Made by a program: the position numbers and the translations under genes. From positions 191,001 to 255,000 of the forward strand of contig JAJFZO010000049.1 of assembly GCA_021397835.1 (NCBI GenBank): a stretch of DNA of 64,000 nt. The letters are read 5' to 3'. Position 1 is the first letter of the stretch; each line of letters starts with the position of its first letter. The DNA comes from Moringa oleifera. Its lineage: Eukaryota; Streptophyta; Magnoliopsida; Brassicales; Moringaceae. Of the stretch, positions 36,856 through 48,218 are shown piece by piece. Under the pieces are notes generated by a model, which did no database searches, was not told where the DNA came from, and worked only from the letters and a program-made list of their open reading frames with translations.

Positions 36856-38223
36856 ATGGCTTTAATGGCATCACCCAGCACCTACTGTTACTACAAGAGT
36901 TACAGGAAGTACCAAAATGGCTTCTCGGTTCCGCGTATAGTCCTCTCTCAACCTCACCAACCGGATAACAAACTCCCGCCCCTAACATCTCGGAGGTACT
37001 CTCTCTGTCTGTATCCGTTTACATGTATGTATTCTTGCATATGTATCAAATCTGATGGTAAACTTTCTTACGCACAAACGATGACGAAATTAAAGGGAAA
37101 TGATACTGAGGAGCAGCGAATTAGCGGTGCTTGGGGCCATCTTTCAGTTCAGGTATGTATCTTTCTGTATTTTCCTTTGCAATCTCCACATTTCCCAGAG
37201 CTGCAGTCGATTTTCTTTAATTAGACGGTGTCCGGGCATGGCATATTTGCTACTGGGTAGCGTTTTTAAGTCTCTGCTTTGATGCAGTGGGAAAAAACCT
37301 GAATACTTAGGGCTCCAGAAAAATCCACCAGGATTAGCCCTTTGTCCGGCTACAAAGAATTGCATATCCACCTCAGAGAATATCAGTGATCTTGCCCATT
37401 ATGCTTCGCCTTGGTAAGCTACAGGTTTTCCTTGTTTAATGCTTAATCACTGATTCACTGCACCAAATCTGCCACTTTCTTTTGTTGCACCAATTTTCTA
37501 GAGGAAAATCATTTAGAAAAGGGAAAAAGGAGCACATGGGCAACGTGCAGAATGACCAGTCAATGACACTGGTGCTAGTTGATGGGTTGCTATAATTCTA
37601 TTTTTCTTATTTCACAGGAACTACAATGGAGGGAGCGCTAGGAAGAAACCTGTGAGCAGAGAAGTTGCCATGGAGGAGCTTATTCAAGTGGTAAAACTTT
37701 TTTATCACATTTTTCAGTTAAAAAAAAAGAAAAAAACCCTTAGGTTAATTACCTGTGATGCAGATAAAGTCTACAAAACCAGACAAGTACACTCCTCGCA
37801 TTGTGGAAAAGAAAGATGATTATGTGCATGTAGAATATGAAAGTCCGATCTTGGGGGTATGTTTAAGTTATGTTGGAGCTCAAGCATTCATTTCCATATA
37901 TTGTAGTGAATTATTATAATCACAGGATCTAAATATTATTCAACTAATGTTGCCATAGTTCGTGGATGATGCTGAGTTCTGGTTTTCACCTGGTAAGAAC
38001 TCTGTTGTGGAGTATCGCTCTGCTTCACGCATGGGAAACTTTGACTTTGATGTCAATAGGAAGAGAATCAAGGTATAACTTTACAGATCTCACAATCTTA
38101 TAATATTACTGTAATTACTTGCATAAATATGAAATTTCCTTGTACCATACCTGGAATGGTCCTTGGCAGGCATTGCGACAAGAATTGGAGAAGAAAGGAT
38201 GGGCATCTGTAGACACCTTCTGA
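36856..38223 (+). CDS. DUF1499 family protein, probably plastid-targeted
   Basis: Seven exons: 36856-36995, 37096-37152, 37288-37413, 37618-37690, 37764-37856, 37959-38072, 38170-38223 (218 residues). The first intron is only 100 bp; reading through it gives a longer but wrong frame, and splicing restores SRREMILRSSELAVLGAIF as in plant homologues. The N-terminal 45 or so residues are Ser/Arg/Tyr-rich with few acids, like a transit peptide. The DUF1499 domain covers about residues 110-218 with YVHVEYESPILGFVDDAEFW, VEYRSASRMGNFDFDVNRKR and the tail KKGWASVDTF. The biochemical role is unknown; homologues are conserved in plants and bacteria. Confidence 0.92.
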
Positions 38224-38763
38224 GAGGTTGTGTTAGTCACAGGTTTTATTGTGCCAACTTCATAGACCAAAAGAGAACATAAAGAAATAATATTACACTA
38301 GGCAATACAAATACTGTACTCTCAGTTTTAGTAGGTGTAAACATTATGAGATACTGTTCAATTGTTTGAAGAGCAAAGCACAATATGAATTTATTAATAG
38401 CATGTCTATGTTGCATGAATGATGAGGTATGAGAACAATAGGGCATTCCAAATGCCAGAAGTATCAACACTATCACTCACGAAATCATGGCTTTCATATA
38501 TTTTGCAGGGTACTGCCCTTAGGAAACTAGAACTTTGAGAGTCAATTACAACTTTTAAGTTTAACCAGCAGTAATACACAAGAAACTCAAGGTCACTACA
38601 GGAATCATCAGTGCAACATTCCCTTTAAAAGCAAATGCAGTTATTCAGACAGGCTTTCACTTAAAAGCAACATTGCAACGGGAATATAAAACTGAAAGAC
38701 AGGAAGCCCCTATAGTCTCAATAGCTGCTCCAGTGAGATCAGCCATGTAGTTCTGAGTCAAGC
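38224..38763. other. Convergent 3' ends of DUF1499 and PBF1 genes
   Basis: 540 bases shared by two convergent transcripts. A 76-codon minus-strand frame (38476-38246) has no homology I recognise. I see no repeat here. Confidence 0.6.
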
Positions 38764-41537
38764 TCAATCTTTTCTGAGTTCCAAGAATTCACTCCGGATG
38801 CCATCAGCATTTATGATGACAATTTCAACTTTGTCTCCCTGTTGACCATCCATGGCAAGTTAAAATATAACAAAAACGACTTCTATCAAAATCAACTTGT
38901 ATAACCTTAGTTGCCTAAACATGTTCTACATTATCATTCCATTCAAAAACAATCAATAATTGTGGAACATTGAAACAACATCTTCCAAGTAGGAAAGGAA
39001 CAGACAGCATAAGCGTGAAGGAATACCAAACACTTCAACTCAACAAGCCATATCTGTTAGCATGTCATGTTTAATTAAAAAGTTTAACTAATCCAATGAG
39101 GGTCAGGAAATATTTTTGTTAAATATTAAGCAGCAATGTAATAATTTCAGAGCATGCTGTACAAGCCAATTGGAGGAGACATTAAAACTAAAGTAACTTA
39201 CAGTGTATATGTCCCTCTCAGTTGCAGATGCAAAAACAGTTTTGACCAAATCAACTGCTTCAGATTCAGAAAGTGGAGTAACAGCATCCTGTACAGGAGA
39301 TATGTTGGATAAAGCATGTATGCAGTGAGATGCCCTAAAGCAAGCACAACAAACTAATCAAATCTACAAACAAACCTGGGCAGGTAGTAAAAGAGGGCTG
39401 GGAGACTTCAATTGGTTATCCAGGAAAGGCATAATGAGTGTAGAACCAGAACCTTGGGAACTATATCCAACCTTCTCATAGGACCCAACCGCATCATAGG
39501 TAAAAACGCAACCCTTTCCTGAGGTTTTTCAATTATGAATATTAGCCCCTCTTTCTCTTTCTTTTTTTTTTTTGGGTGGGGGGGGGGGGTGGGGGGGGGG
39601 AAGGAAGGGAGGGGAGGGGAGTTCTGCTTTACAAACATAAAGATCTTTAAATTGCACTCAAGGATAGTAACAATTTACCTTCATTGTCGAGGCCACCTAA
39701 AACATTAAAAGAGTAATAAGGGAAGAACCGTTTGTAATAAAGGGTGTTTGAAAGCAGTTGAGCCATTGCAGGGCAGCTCATTTGCTTGTTATGTTGATGC
39801 TGATAAATCTGTAATTCAAAAAGGATCCAAAAGAAATAGAAAGAATATGGCATCAGTCCTGGTAGATGCTTCCTACTATTGAATCTAACAGAGATTGTGC
39901 ACTGAAAAAATAAGTCCAAAATATCAAGCCACCGTGGAGGTCACAGCAGGCTCAAAAGCTAGGTGCAGGTAGCTTCAACGTACTTCAAAAGCTAATTAAA
40001 AACAAAAAAGGATGTCTGACCATTATTTTTCTGGGTAAAAGACAGAAAATACCAAGAGTAGCATCCAAGCACAGATTCTTCCATTTCCTACTACACATCA
40101 GAACTCTTTTCTTCATCATCACCTACATGATAACCTACGCAAACTACAAAGTACGAGTTACTAAAGTGTTACCTAACACACACTTAATTAGCTTTAACTT
40201 GACTTTTTTCTAACCATTACACCCAAGCTGGCCCAGCTGACACTTCTACAAAACAAAATATTTTCTAAAGCTCTTACCTTCATACATAAGAATCTGCTCT
40301 AACTATGAACTATCTAAACACACATGAAAATTCCCTGTCCAGCTCCAATATCATAGATTTTCAATTGTAAAACAACTGCAAAGGTCCTAAAGTCACACTC
40401 CACATTTGAAAAAGAGGGTGAGGGAAATAAACTAGAAACCCAATGAAAGCTAAATGGTTTGAGTTAAAAGATATAAACTCAACCTCAATCTATTGATAAC
40501 AAAATCACTCACCAAAAGTCTGCACTGTGACTACTGAAGATTTTAGAAATGAATATCACTAAATTAGGAATATGCTTAGATGAAGAAACATATAAAACAG
40601 TTTTGAAAGAAAATCTTATTCAATTTGTGATAAGAAAGCCCACCAAGTGCCTTGCTTTCAGTAGCTTCTGTAAAGCTTTCACATCAGCTTGAAAACCAGA
40701 GGAGGCCATCACACATTTGTCTGCTCTGTAAGGAAAAAGAAATGACAATGAAGCACAATCTTACATGGAGGATAGCCTATAAACGGAGTTATATTATCTC
40801 CATTAGTATTAATATTGAGAAAGTAGTAAACTAGCATTGCAAACATTAACTGATCTTGTGACCATATCTTTTTATTCTCTTTTTATTGCGTATTAACATA
40901 ACTCACATCAATGCTGTAAACTTATCAAAATGCAATACAACGCCAATATCCATGTCACTGAAGCGATTTTTATATAAATATAGTTTGCAGGAAAATTCAT
41001 GTGAGGGGAAATGTAAAAGAACAGTTTCTCCGTCAGATTCTCAAATTATCTCAATCTGCCCGTTGAATGGAATAGAATTTTGAAACAAGATAAGCTAATC
41101 ACACACCAAAAAGAAAGCACAAACCCTGGAAACAAATTTGAAACCTACTATCAGACCAAAGGTCAGGATGAACTATTGATGGCAAGTTGATTCATAACAA
41201 AAAAAAAAACAGTAATACATGATAACCCAATTAGTAATGACATCGGAAAGAGAAAGCTAGCATAAAAGGCAAGTGACCGTACAGTTTATGTATTTTGGAG
41301 TAATCGCGAGTGAGAATATTGTAGCCACTGGACATTCGGGTATCAGCAGCGACAACGCAGTAATCGGCGCCGGCAATCGCCACACAAGATCTGCAAACAC
41401 ATAACAATAAAATAACCAGCAAAACTGCACATTAAAAAAATACACAGACGTAAATCGTATATAATTTATATGCGAGACTATGTTTTGTACCCTCCATTGT
41501 TGTCGTAGGGAGACCAGTTAGCTTGCTGCTTGGTCAT
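38764..41537 (-). CDS. PBF1: 20S proteasome subunit beta type-1 (beta-6)
   Basis: Non-catalytic beta-6 subunit of the 20S core. Seven exons: 41537-41491, 41390-41283, 40725-40644, 39808-39679, 39518-39376, 39288-39202, 38838-38764, giving exactly 223 residues, the size of plant PBF1. The protein begins [20 protein letters not shown] and has the beta-subunit core [20 protein letters not shown]. It continues with [38 protein letters not shown] and the end [12 protein letters not shown]. The catalytic N-terminal Thr of beta-1, beta-2 and beta-5 is absent, as expected. It is divergent from the cornichon gene. Confidence 0.97.
39574..39620 (+). other. G-rich tract in PBF1 intron
   Basis: A T-run is followed by GGGTGGG, a G10 run, T, then a G10 run, and GGAAGGGAGGGGAGGGGAG. 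Several G-runs of three or more on the plus strand could fold as a G-quadruplex; the PBF1 transcript would carry the C-rich complement. It lies 56 bases upstream of PBF1 exon 39518-39376 in transcript direction, so the intron's pyrimidine tract is built from it. Confidence 0.85.
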
Positions 41538-42337
41538 AGGGAATATAGGAGACAACAAACAGAGAGACGAGACAAGATAGGGCTAGGGCTGAGGGAAATA
41601 GAACAAAATGGAAGTCCTGATGAGTTTCTTTGTTTTTCTTCTTCAGATCTCACTCTGGCTTTACCAACAAGAAAGTCATTAGGCTTCGGAAGCAAACGAC
41701 GCCGTTGCCACAATCCCAGCTCGGTATGCCCCCTTGCTTCCAAATAACGGCGTCGTGTGCAAAGCATAATCCCTTCCCTTCCCTAGCGGGCCGGGGACTG
41801 GGGAGCAAGCGGATTGTCTGCCTCTTGATTACAGTGGAGGAAAGAGAAGGAAAGGGCCCCATAAGCCCATGGGATCCTAGTGAGCCCATCCAATTAATTA
41901 AACAACAAGTCAGGCCCGAATTACATAAACCCATTGGCCCGGCCCATTTACCATTCTTTCCAGCGTTAATGGGTCTCGTTTTTGAGAAACACGCGAGAAG
42001 AATCTCACATCACATCCCCACAAGAACTTCACCGGTCGAATCGTCTGACCTTCACCGATTCGATCCAAAATCTTTTAATCTGGTCAGTGGTGATAGTACA
42101 CATCCTGAACTGTTTAAAACGGTATTTTAATATTTAGTATTGGTTTAAGATAGATCGGAAAATATTCTTGGTGGCATAATCAATTTTGATCTTCCAATCA
42201 AAGAACTGCATATAGTGGCGTAGATGTCGATCTAATGCCATTAAGCCAATAACGAACAAGCTAAGGGAAAAAAAAACAAATAAAACGGAGATTCAGAGAG
42301 AGCCAGAGAGGTACTCGGAGAAAGAGAGACACGGACA
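41538..42337. promoter_or_regulatory. Bidirectional promoter, PBF1 (-) / cornichon (+)
   Basis: 800 bases between divergent start codons. 41854-41948 holds a cluster of GCCCA/TGGGC words (AGGGCCCC, AAGCCCATGGG, GAGCCCATCC, CCATTGGCCCGGCCCATTT), matching TCP site-II elements known from proteasome and ribosomal-protein promoters. At 41696-41706 and 41746-41756 there is an exact 11-bp inverted repeat, ACGACGCCGTT and AACGGCGTCGT. A 166-codon frame crossing this region is not credible as a gene. Confidence 0.65.
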
Positions 42338-44302
42338 ATGAGCGACCTGTTTGGCTGGCTATTGACCTTCTTCGTCCTTATTTCTCTTCTCGGCATTATT
42401 GCTTTCCAGGTAGTCCCATCATCCCTCTCTTTTTGGTTTGCTTCATTGTTTTTTATGATTGTGAACAGAATATAGTAATTCAGGTTTTTGCTGCTGGCCA
42501 ATGTTAATTGCTTACATTGGCGATACCCCCTACGTGTGAGTTTCATAACCGAGGGCGAGCTTTTAATGTTGATTCCTTATAGGTTGTCATGCCATTAATT
42601 TACTGAAAATTGAGTTTATTGTGTGGAGAAGGGGACCAAATTTATCTTCTGACTGTTGGAAATTCTGGTTGCAGCTGATGTGTTTTGCAGACCTTGAGTT
42701 TGATTACATAAATCCATACGATTCAGCTAAACAGATAAATATGGTTGTTTTGCCGGAGTACGTTACACAGGGAATCTTGTGCATCGCATATCTTATGACA
42801 GGACATTGGTTTTTCTGTCTCTTGTCTCTCCCATACTTATACTATAATGTCACTCTGTAAGTTTTCTGTCACTCATTTCCTTTGTGGATATGATGGGCTT
42901 GTGCGTGAGATTCATATATCCCAAGACATCTTGCATGATGCCTGATCAATGTTGCAAGGCTATATTTCTTGTCATGCCTCATGTTGGACTCATGGACAAG
43001 TTTTAGATGTCTTTTATTTATGATCAAACATGCAAACCTACCTCTAGTGAGCTTTATCAATCTGTTTGCTTTTCTGGTTTTGTGGAAAACATGAATTGGA
43101 TGGATGATTAAGTGATTTTATCTGAATAAAAAATCAAGTTTCTCTTAGTGAATGTTAACATAGTGTGATTTGAAATTGGCTTTTAGGTTGATACCCTTTT
43201 TCTTAATCACTGTTGCACATCTCATCTGACTTTGTAAAGCTGTCATCAGGTATATCGGGAAACAGCACTTAGTAGATGTAACTGAGATCTATAACCAGCT
43301 TCATCTTGAAAAGAAGAAACGAATCTTTAAGCTCGGCTATCTTATAATCCTCTTGGTCCTCTCTATATTCTGGTATTGTGATGAGAAACATAATACACTT
43401 GGTAAATTACTTTGGCTCCTATTCAAGCAAGCCACAAGCTGATGATATTCCATCAAATGTGTGATAGGTTGCTTTGGACTGCTGGAGAGCATCATTGACA
43501 TGTCATCTGCCTCTGATACCAAGTCCACCCACTGTATGCTTTAGGAAACTTTAATTGTGCGTATTAGAACATTGTTTGAACATGAAGTTAGCAGCCCATG
43601 TAGAAAAAATATGATATTATTCATTTATAGTTTATTGAAGCAAATCAGTTATTATAGGAGTCATTAGAAAGGAAAAGGTAAATTAAATTTTAATGTCTTG
43701 AAAGAACAGTAATGAGAACAAAAGCAGCAACAATATCAAAACAATTTCAACTAACCATTATAAAAGAATTGATTGCTGCTTTTACTTTTATTATTGTGCA
43801 TGCTTCTGGATGAAGGATGGTTAACAACCTTGGAAACTGAATTCCAGTAAATATGAATTGTTGAAATTTTATTGAATTGTTGGGAATGTTGATCCTAAGG
43901 ATTATGAATTTTTGGTGGGGGGTTTAAGTAGCTGCTGTTCTGATAACATGTTTATAGACGCTAAGTGGCTGCTGTTCTGATAAAATGTTTATGGACGCAT
44001 CAGTGGCAGTGACAGCTGATCTCAGATAATTTAGGTGCCCCAAGTTCTTATGTGGAGGACCAGAGGTAGTCAAAAGTAGTTTGTACTCAGTCTTTCTCTC
44101 TCTCCCTTTTTCTCTCTAAGCATGTAAATCCAGGGAGAATTTGTGTCGACCTAGCCTGCAAAAGCATTTCCACTTAGTAGGCTAGATATTGCTTTGGCAG
44201 ATACAATATTGCAGAGCTTTCTGAATCCTTTGTTTAAAGAGAAAAGAAATTAAAGCCTTTTGGTTATTTCTTGACTACAGGGTTTCTGGTGAGGACCGAT
44301 GA
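42338..44302 (+). CDS. Cornichon family ER cargo receptor
   Basis: Small polytopic ER/Golgi protein that loads membrane cargo into COPII vesicles. Exons 42338-42409, 42675-42856, 43250-43372 are secure. They encode [20 protein letters not shown], then [20 protein letters not shown] with the conserved Asp/Pro-Tyr motif, then [18 protein letters not shown], and then [20 protein letters not shown] followed by a third hydrophobic helix [14 protein letters not shown]. The last exon is tentative: 44281-44302 (VSGEDR, stop) keeps phase and has a good acceptor, for 132 residues in total. Reading through the third intron gives a different short tail. Either is shorter than the acidic tail of related plant proteins. 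Confidence 0.88.
43926..44000. repeat. 37-bp tandem duplication
   Basis: Two copies of AGTAGCTGCTGTTCTGATAA, ATGTTTATAGACGC and linker, starting near 43926 and 43963, with three or four differences. They lie in the last intron or 3' region of the cornichon gene. Confidence 0.85.
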
Positions 44303-46641
44303 CAAGGCATTGTTGGTATCAGAGTTGTGTAGGACCAATCATGAATGAGGATTCAGCCCCGTCTGCGAATTGTATACTTACGTTGGTACTGCTACTGCAT
44401 ACATATTTGTCTTAGTCATAGCCGACATAGATTATATACATCTGAGCTTCCAATCTAATAATAGTGTGTATGTACCTGGTCTGCTAATTCTACTTTCAGG
44501 AAGTTGAAGAATAAGTGATATATAACTAAAACAATAAAGGCAAGAAGTCTCTTACTAGCCACCTGAAGGATTATGTGTATTACAACTACTGAATATGTTA
44601 AGATGTGAATCTGAATGAACCTATTTGAACTGACATTCATTAAGCTTGTTAAAGCTTCTGCTTGAATGCAAAGACAAGGACACAAATTGGAGAAACCTTG
44701 GACTTCAGCTGTGATCCTGGTAAGCTGCTTTGACAGAAGGATTGACCCAAGATACCATAAGGAAATCAAGGGGATCATGTAACTGAAATGGGTGAACAAG
44801 AATTTGGAAAATGCTTTAGGTAAATGGTGAGTATATGGAAGATGAAAAGGCAGTGTACAGTCAAATTGAATTAATATGGCTATAGTTGCAGGTAGGAAGG
44901 CATCTTTGTTGTAAAAAGTTGATGGTACTCGAACAAAACTAGCCTTCTGAGTTATTTAGTCAGCTTCTTTTTATTTGGTTGAATAATGATAAAGCATATA
45001 ATTCCATGCGAGAAACATCCACCTTCTATGCAGAACATATTAACTTTTTGCTTCACAAAGATCAGTAAGGTTATATTGATTAGAAAGTTCAGGTGCAATT
45101 ATTCTTTGTAGAAGCGCAATCGCTTCCATATCCGGTTCATGTATGATAATACAGTGAATTATGAGCGTAGAGGAGTCAATTTTCCAATTGTACTGTTTCA
45201 TGTCCTTTAATGATTTACTTTTATTTGACTTCAATCATTCCCACTTTTCCTCTTAATAAATGGATTTTAATGCTATCTGTTAATTTGATCTTGTTATTCA
45301 TTTGCGGAATGCAAATTGTGGAGTCATGAAAGTGGTTTATTAATATAGTATACTGTAATGAACTCTGGATCTGTATTAATGCTCTTACTGTCACTCATGT
45401 TAGAATTGCCCTGGCTAGAAAAGTTTCTTTCCCAGCAATAAATAATTCCTTTTGCATGAAAACTGCTTTGGTCAAATGTAAAAACATTTAGTATTTTAAG
45501 CACATTTTCCTTACAAAGAAATAAGAAAGTGTAGCACCAAAGTCTTTTGGGCTTCTTTTAATCATCTGCAAGCCTTTCCCTGCATATTGCTTTTTCTTTC
45601 TGTGCTCTTCGCTTCTCATTCCCATGATATTTCCTGTCATCCTTAACAATTTGTCCATGCTTTAGGAGAATGCCTGCTCTTCTTGCTTGTCAAATGTTCT
45701 GATAATTATTCCCATCTCTGGGCAAGGAGTTTGCTCATTTAGTTGAGATCTAAACCTTTGAAAAACCTTTTAGCTGCGAGAATAATATTATTCTTACCTT
45801 AAAGAAAAATAAGGTCAAATAGTTGAATGGTCGGACCAGTAGTGTATAAATTAGGTATGTAAGCAAGCATGTCGTGCTGAGATTCACTTTGAAATCTTAA
45901 TTCTGATATTATTATTGTTAATCTTCTCGACCAGCTGGACTGAAAGTGTTATACCATTTTCTTATCTCTTTGCTGACTGTTTGCTTTGCATACAGAAGAC
46001 ACTTTTCTTTTACTGACACTTCTCATATCTCTTCGTTACACAAAACTATGAATTGATATATATATATATATATGTATATATGTGTGTGTGTGTATATGTA
46101 TTTGATGCTCTTGATTTTTCCTAAACTTCTTTATTAATAAGCTTTCCCGTGAGACCTTTGATCAAGTAAGCTTAGCTTGTAAGATTCCATACATTAGGTA
46201 CCATGAAAATCTTCTTTCACCCAGTCAATGGTTACTAGCATAGTCAAGAGTACCTGCCAACATCATATTTGGTATTGACTTTGGCTTTATGGCTTTTGTT
46301 ACTTCAATTTAGATTTTGAATGCGGTGCTCATTCAACTAGACATGTGCGACTCTAAATTGGATAGATGATCACGATCATGTTATAATACTATGGAGACTT
46401 CAGAGAAATGCCTCTCCACCCCCTCCTCTCACCACACCAACCCACCCCCCCCCCCCCCCCCCCCCCCAACAAAAAAAAAAAAAAGGAGAGAGAGAGGAAG
46501 CATGTTTCTTTTTTTTTTAGGCTATTGTGGATGATATAATCAGAGGCTGGTCAAGATTGAACTTCAGACTATTAGAAAATCAAACTTGCATGTTATGGTA
46601 AAGAGAACCACTAGATGTTGCTTGGCATGCTAACAAGCCTC
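44303..46641. other. Gene-free 2.3 kb with simple repeats
   Basis: I find no convincing exon on either strand. The stretch contains a compound (AT)n(GT)n microsatellite at 46056-46100 and a C23 run followed by A14 at 46445-46484. Open frames (44455-44799, 45040-45234) have no family features. It presumably includes the 3' regions of the flanking convergent genes. Confidence 0.6.
46445..46484. repeat. Poly-C / poly-A tract
   Basis: A homopolymer of about 23 C is followed by AA, C and 14 A. Such a long C-run is rare in plant DNA and is prone to assembly or sequencing error. Confidence 0.9.
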
Positions 46642-46986
46642 TCATTGAGTAATTCTTCCTCTCCACTTCTTATTGACCTTGGCAATGAATTCCTCTATTC
46701 TCCTCTCCAGCTCATTATCCTGCTCCTCTTCACTATCAACATCGCCCCTATCATTATCATCATCTTTATCTTCATCATCACAGCCATCAGAACCATGATC
46801 CTCTTGAAGCTCCTGATCATCAATGCCACAAGGATCTCCCTCAATTCTTCCCACCACTTTTGCAATATCCATTTCATATGGTAGTGGAGGAGGAGGAAGA
46901 GAAAAGGACCCATCAGAATCTTCAGCAGATGGCTTGGAATTCCCAAGAAAGATAGCAATAATGATAACACTGAACATAGCAAGCAT
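46642..46986 (-). CDS. Small acidic membrane-anchored protein (DUF761-like tail)
   Basis: Intronless frame of 114 residues. Residues 1-15 (MLAMFSVIIIAIFLG) form a signal anchor. A Pro-rich segment LPPPPLPYEMD follows, then an acidic stretch rich in Asp/Glu (about residues 55-90). It ends NELERRIEEFIAKVNKKWRG, which resembles the RRAEEFIARF tail of plant DUF761 proteins. A good TATA box lies 155-163 bp upstream of the start codon and an in-frame stop lies seven codons before the ATG. The function is unknown. It could alternatively be a non-coding RNA, but the domain order and TATA box favour a real gene. Confidence 0.65.
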   Translation of the reverse strand: MLAMFSVIIIAIFLGNSKPSAEDSDGSFSLPPPPLPYEMDIAKVVGRIEGDPCGIDDQELQEDHGSDGCDDEDKDDDNDRGDVDSEEEQDNELERRIEEFIAKVNKKWRGRITQ

Positions 46987-47140
46987 AGCCTCGGCAACTA
47001 GATTTTACCAGACTTGAGAATCTAGGAGACCAAAACAGAGAGAGTAGCGAAAGGTAATCTCACTCTCTTCATGTGCAAGAGGGTCTAATCACTTAGGTAT
47101 TTTTGCTCTCTTCTCTGAGACAAGATCCATTTGTGGGGCC

Positions 47141-47149
47141 TTTTATATA
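47141..47149 (-). promoter_or_regulatory. TATA box of the small acidic protein gene
   Basis: On the minus strand the sequence reads GCTATATAAAAGG, a near-perfect plant TATA box, 155 bp upstream of the ATG at 46986. Transcription would start near 47110. Confidence 0.7.
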
Positions 47150-47920
47150 GCCCTGTTTGTCTCGTTAAATAATAACGAGAGGTTCACCAGAAACTTCAGC
47201 AGGAAGTCTACTTCTGAAATTTCCACCCCTCCGCTTTGATTCAACCTACCAATCAATCTCCCCTCACTATGGTTTTTTATTACATATTACTTACATAGTA
47301 AACATATAATGGAAAGAGACGATACGAGGAAGAAAGTGACATTCAGAGCTTCTGGGTATTATAACCAGAAGAGATGGCCTGTTCAAGTAGACGAGACAAA
47401 GACAATAAACAAAGAAAACAAAAAGTCAAATAGTTTAAGAAATGATGCAGCTATTGTTATTTCGATAATTACTGGAGAATTCCAGGGTTGACTGACCCAA
47501 TGTACCTTCAGGGAAAGGAAGAGCAAGACATCATCAGCCTTTGGACCTTTGAGCTCGGCCCAAGGTGGCTTCTAACAGAACAAACAGATAAACACTTGTG
47601 CTGCTTTCTAAGCGAGCTTACCTCTATCAAGAGGCACCATTGATCAAATCCATCAACTATTTTACACTAATTTCCAACCCCCTAAACTTTAAGAAAGCAG
47701 AACTAAAACAGTAAATATGAAATCTCAACTGTGGAAAACCAAAACTAAAACAGTAAACATGTAGTCTAAATATAAAACAGGCAAATTATCTGTCTTTACA
47801 TCCAAAATATTCAAATTCGCAAAAACTATGCTACATAACTAGGCTAACAATCAGAAGTCCTGCCTGCCTGATAAGAAAAACTGTTAACCTAGTTGCCAAT
47901 CAATCCTGTAGTAATGTTTA

Positions 47921-48155
47921 TAAGTTAAAGCAGGCAATTCTAAGGGAGCTAAACCCCAACTCTGTTTATAAAAGCATTCACAAGTTCAGGCAGGCAATTC
48001 TAAGGAGGCTAAACCTCTACTCTGTGTATAAAAGCATTAATAAGTTCAGGCAGGCAATTCTAGGGGAGTGAAACCCCAACTCTGTGTATAAAAGCATTCA
48101 TAAGTTCAGGCAGGCAGTTCTATGGGAGCTACATCCCAACTCTGTGTATAAGATC
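47921..48155. repeat. 60-bp minisatellite, four copies, behind AHL stop codon
   Basis: CAGGCAATTCTA recurs at 47931, 47991, 48051 and (as CAGGCAGTTCTA) 48111, exactly 60 bp apart. Each unit continues AGGGAGCTAAACCCCAACTC, TGTGTATAAAAGCATTCATA and AGTTCAGG, with a few changes per copy. The array starts 64 bp past the AHL stop codon on the transcript side, so it is probably in the 3' UTR. Confidence 0.95.
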
Positions 48156-48218
48156 AAAGATCAGGGATCCATCTAGTCAGTCAGAAACCCTAAAGATGCA
48201 TGATTTGCACTAATCAAA

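Noticed and set aside
36996..37224. Continuation of the DUF1499 first-exon frame to 37224
   Set aside because: The protein stays in a non-family frame; a 100-bp intron (36996-37095) restores the conserved sequence.
41630..42130. 166-codon plus-strand open frame
   Set aside because: It lies in the PBF1/cornichon bidirectional promoter, is full of site-II GCCCA words, and has no domain, no homologue I recognise and no codon bias.
46615..46884. Plus-strand frame rich in Ile/Leu
   Set aside because: It is the antisense shadow of the acidic minus-strand protein; Asp/Glu codons read backwards give Ile/Val/Leu-rich nonsense.
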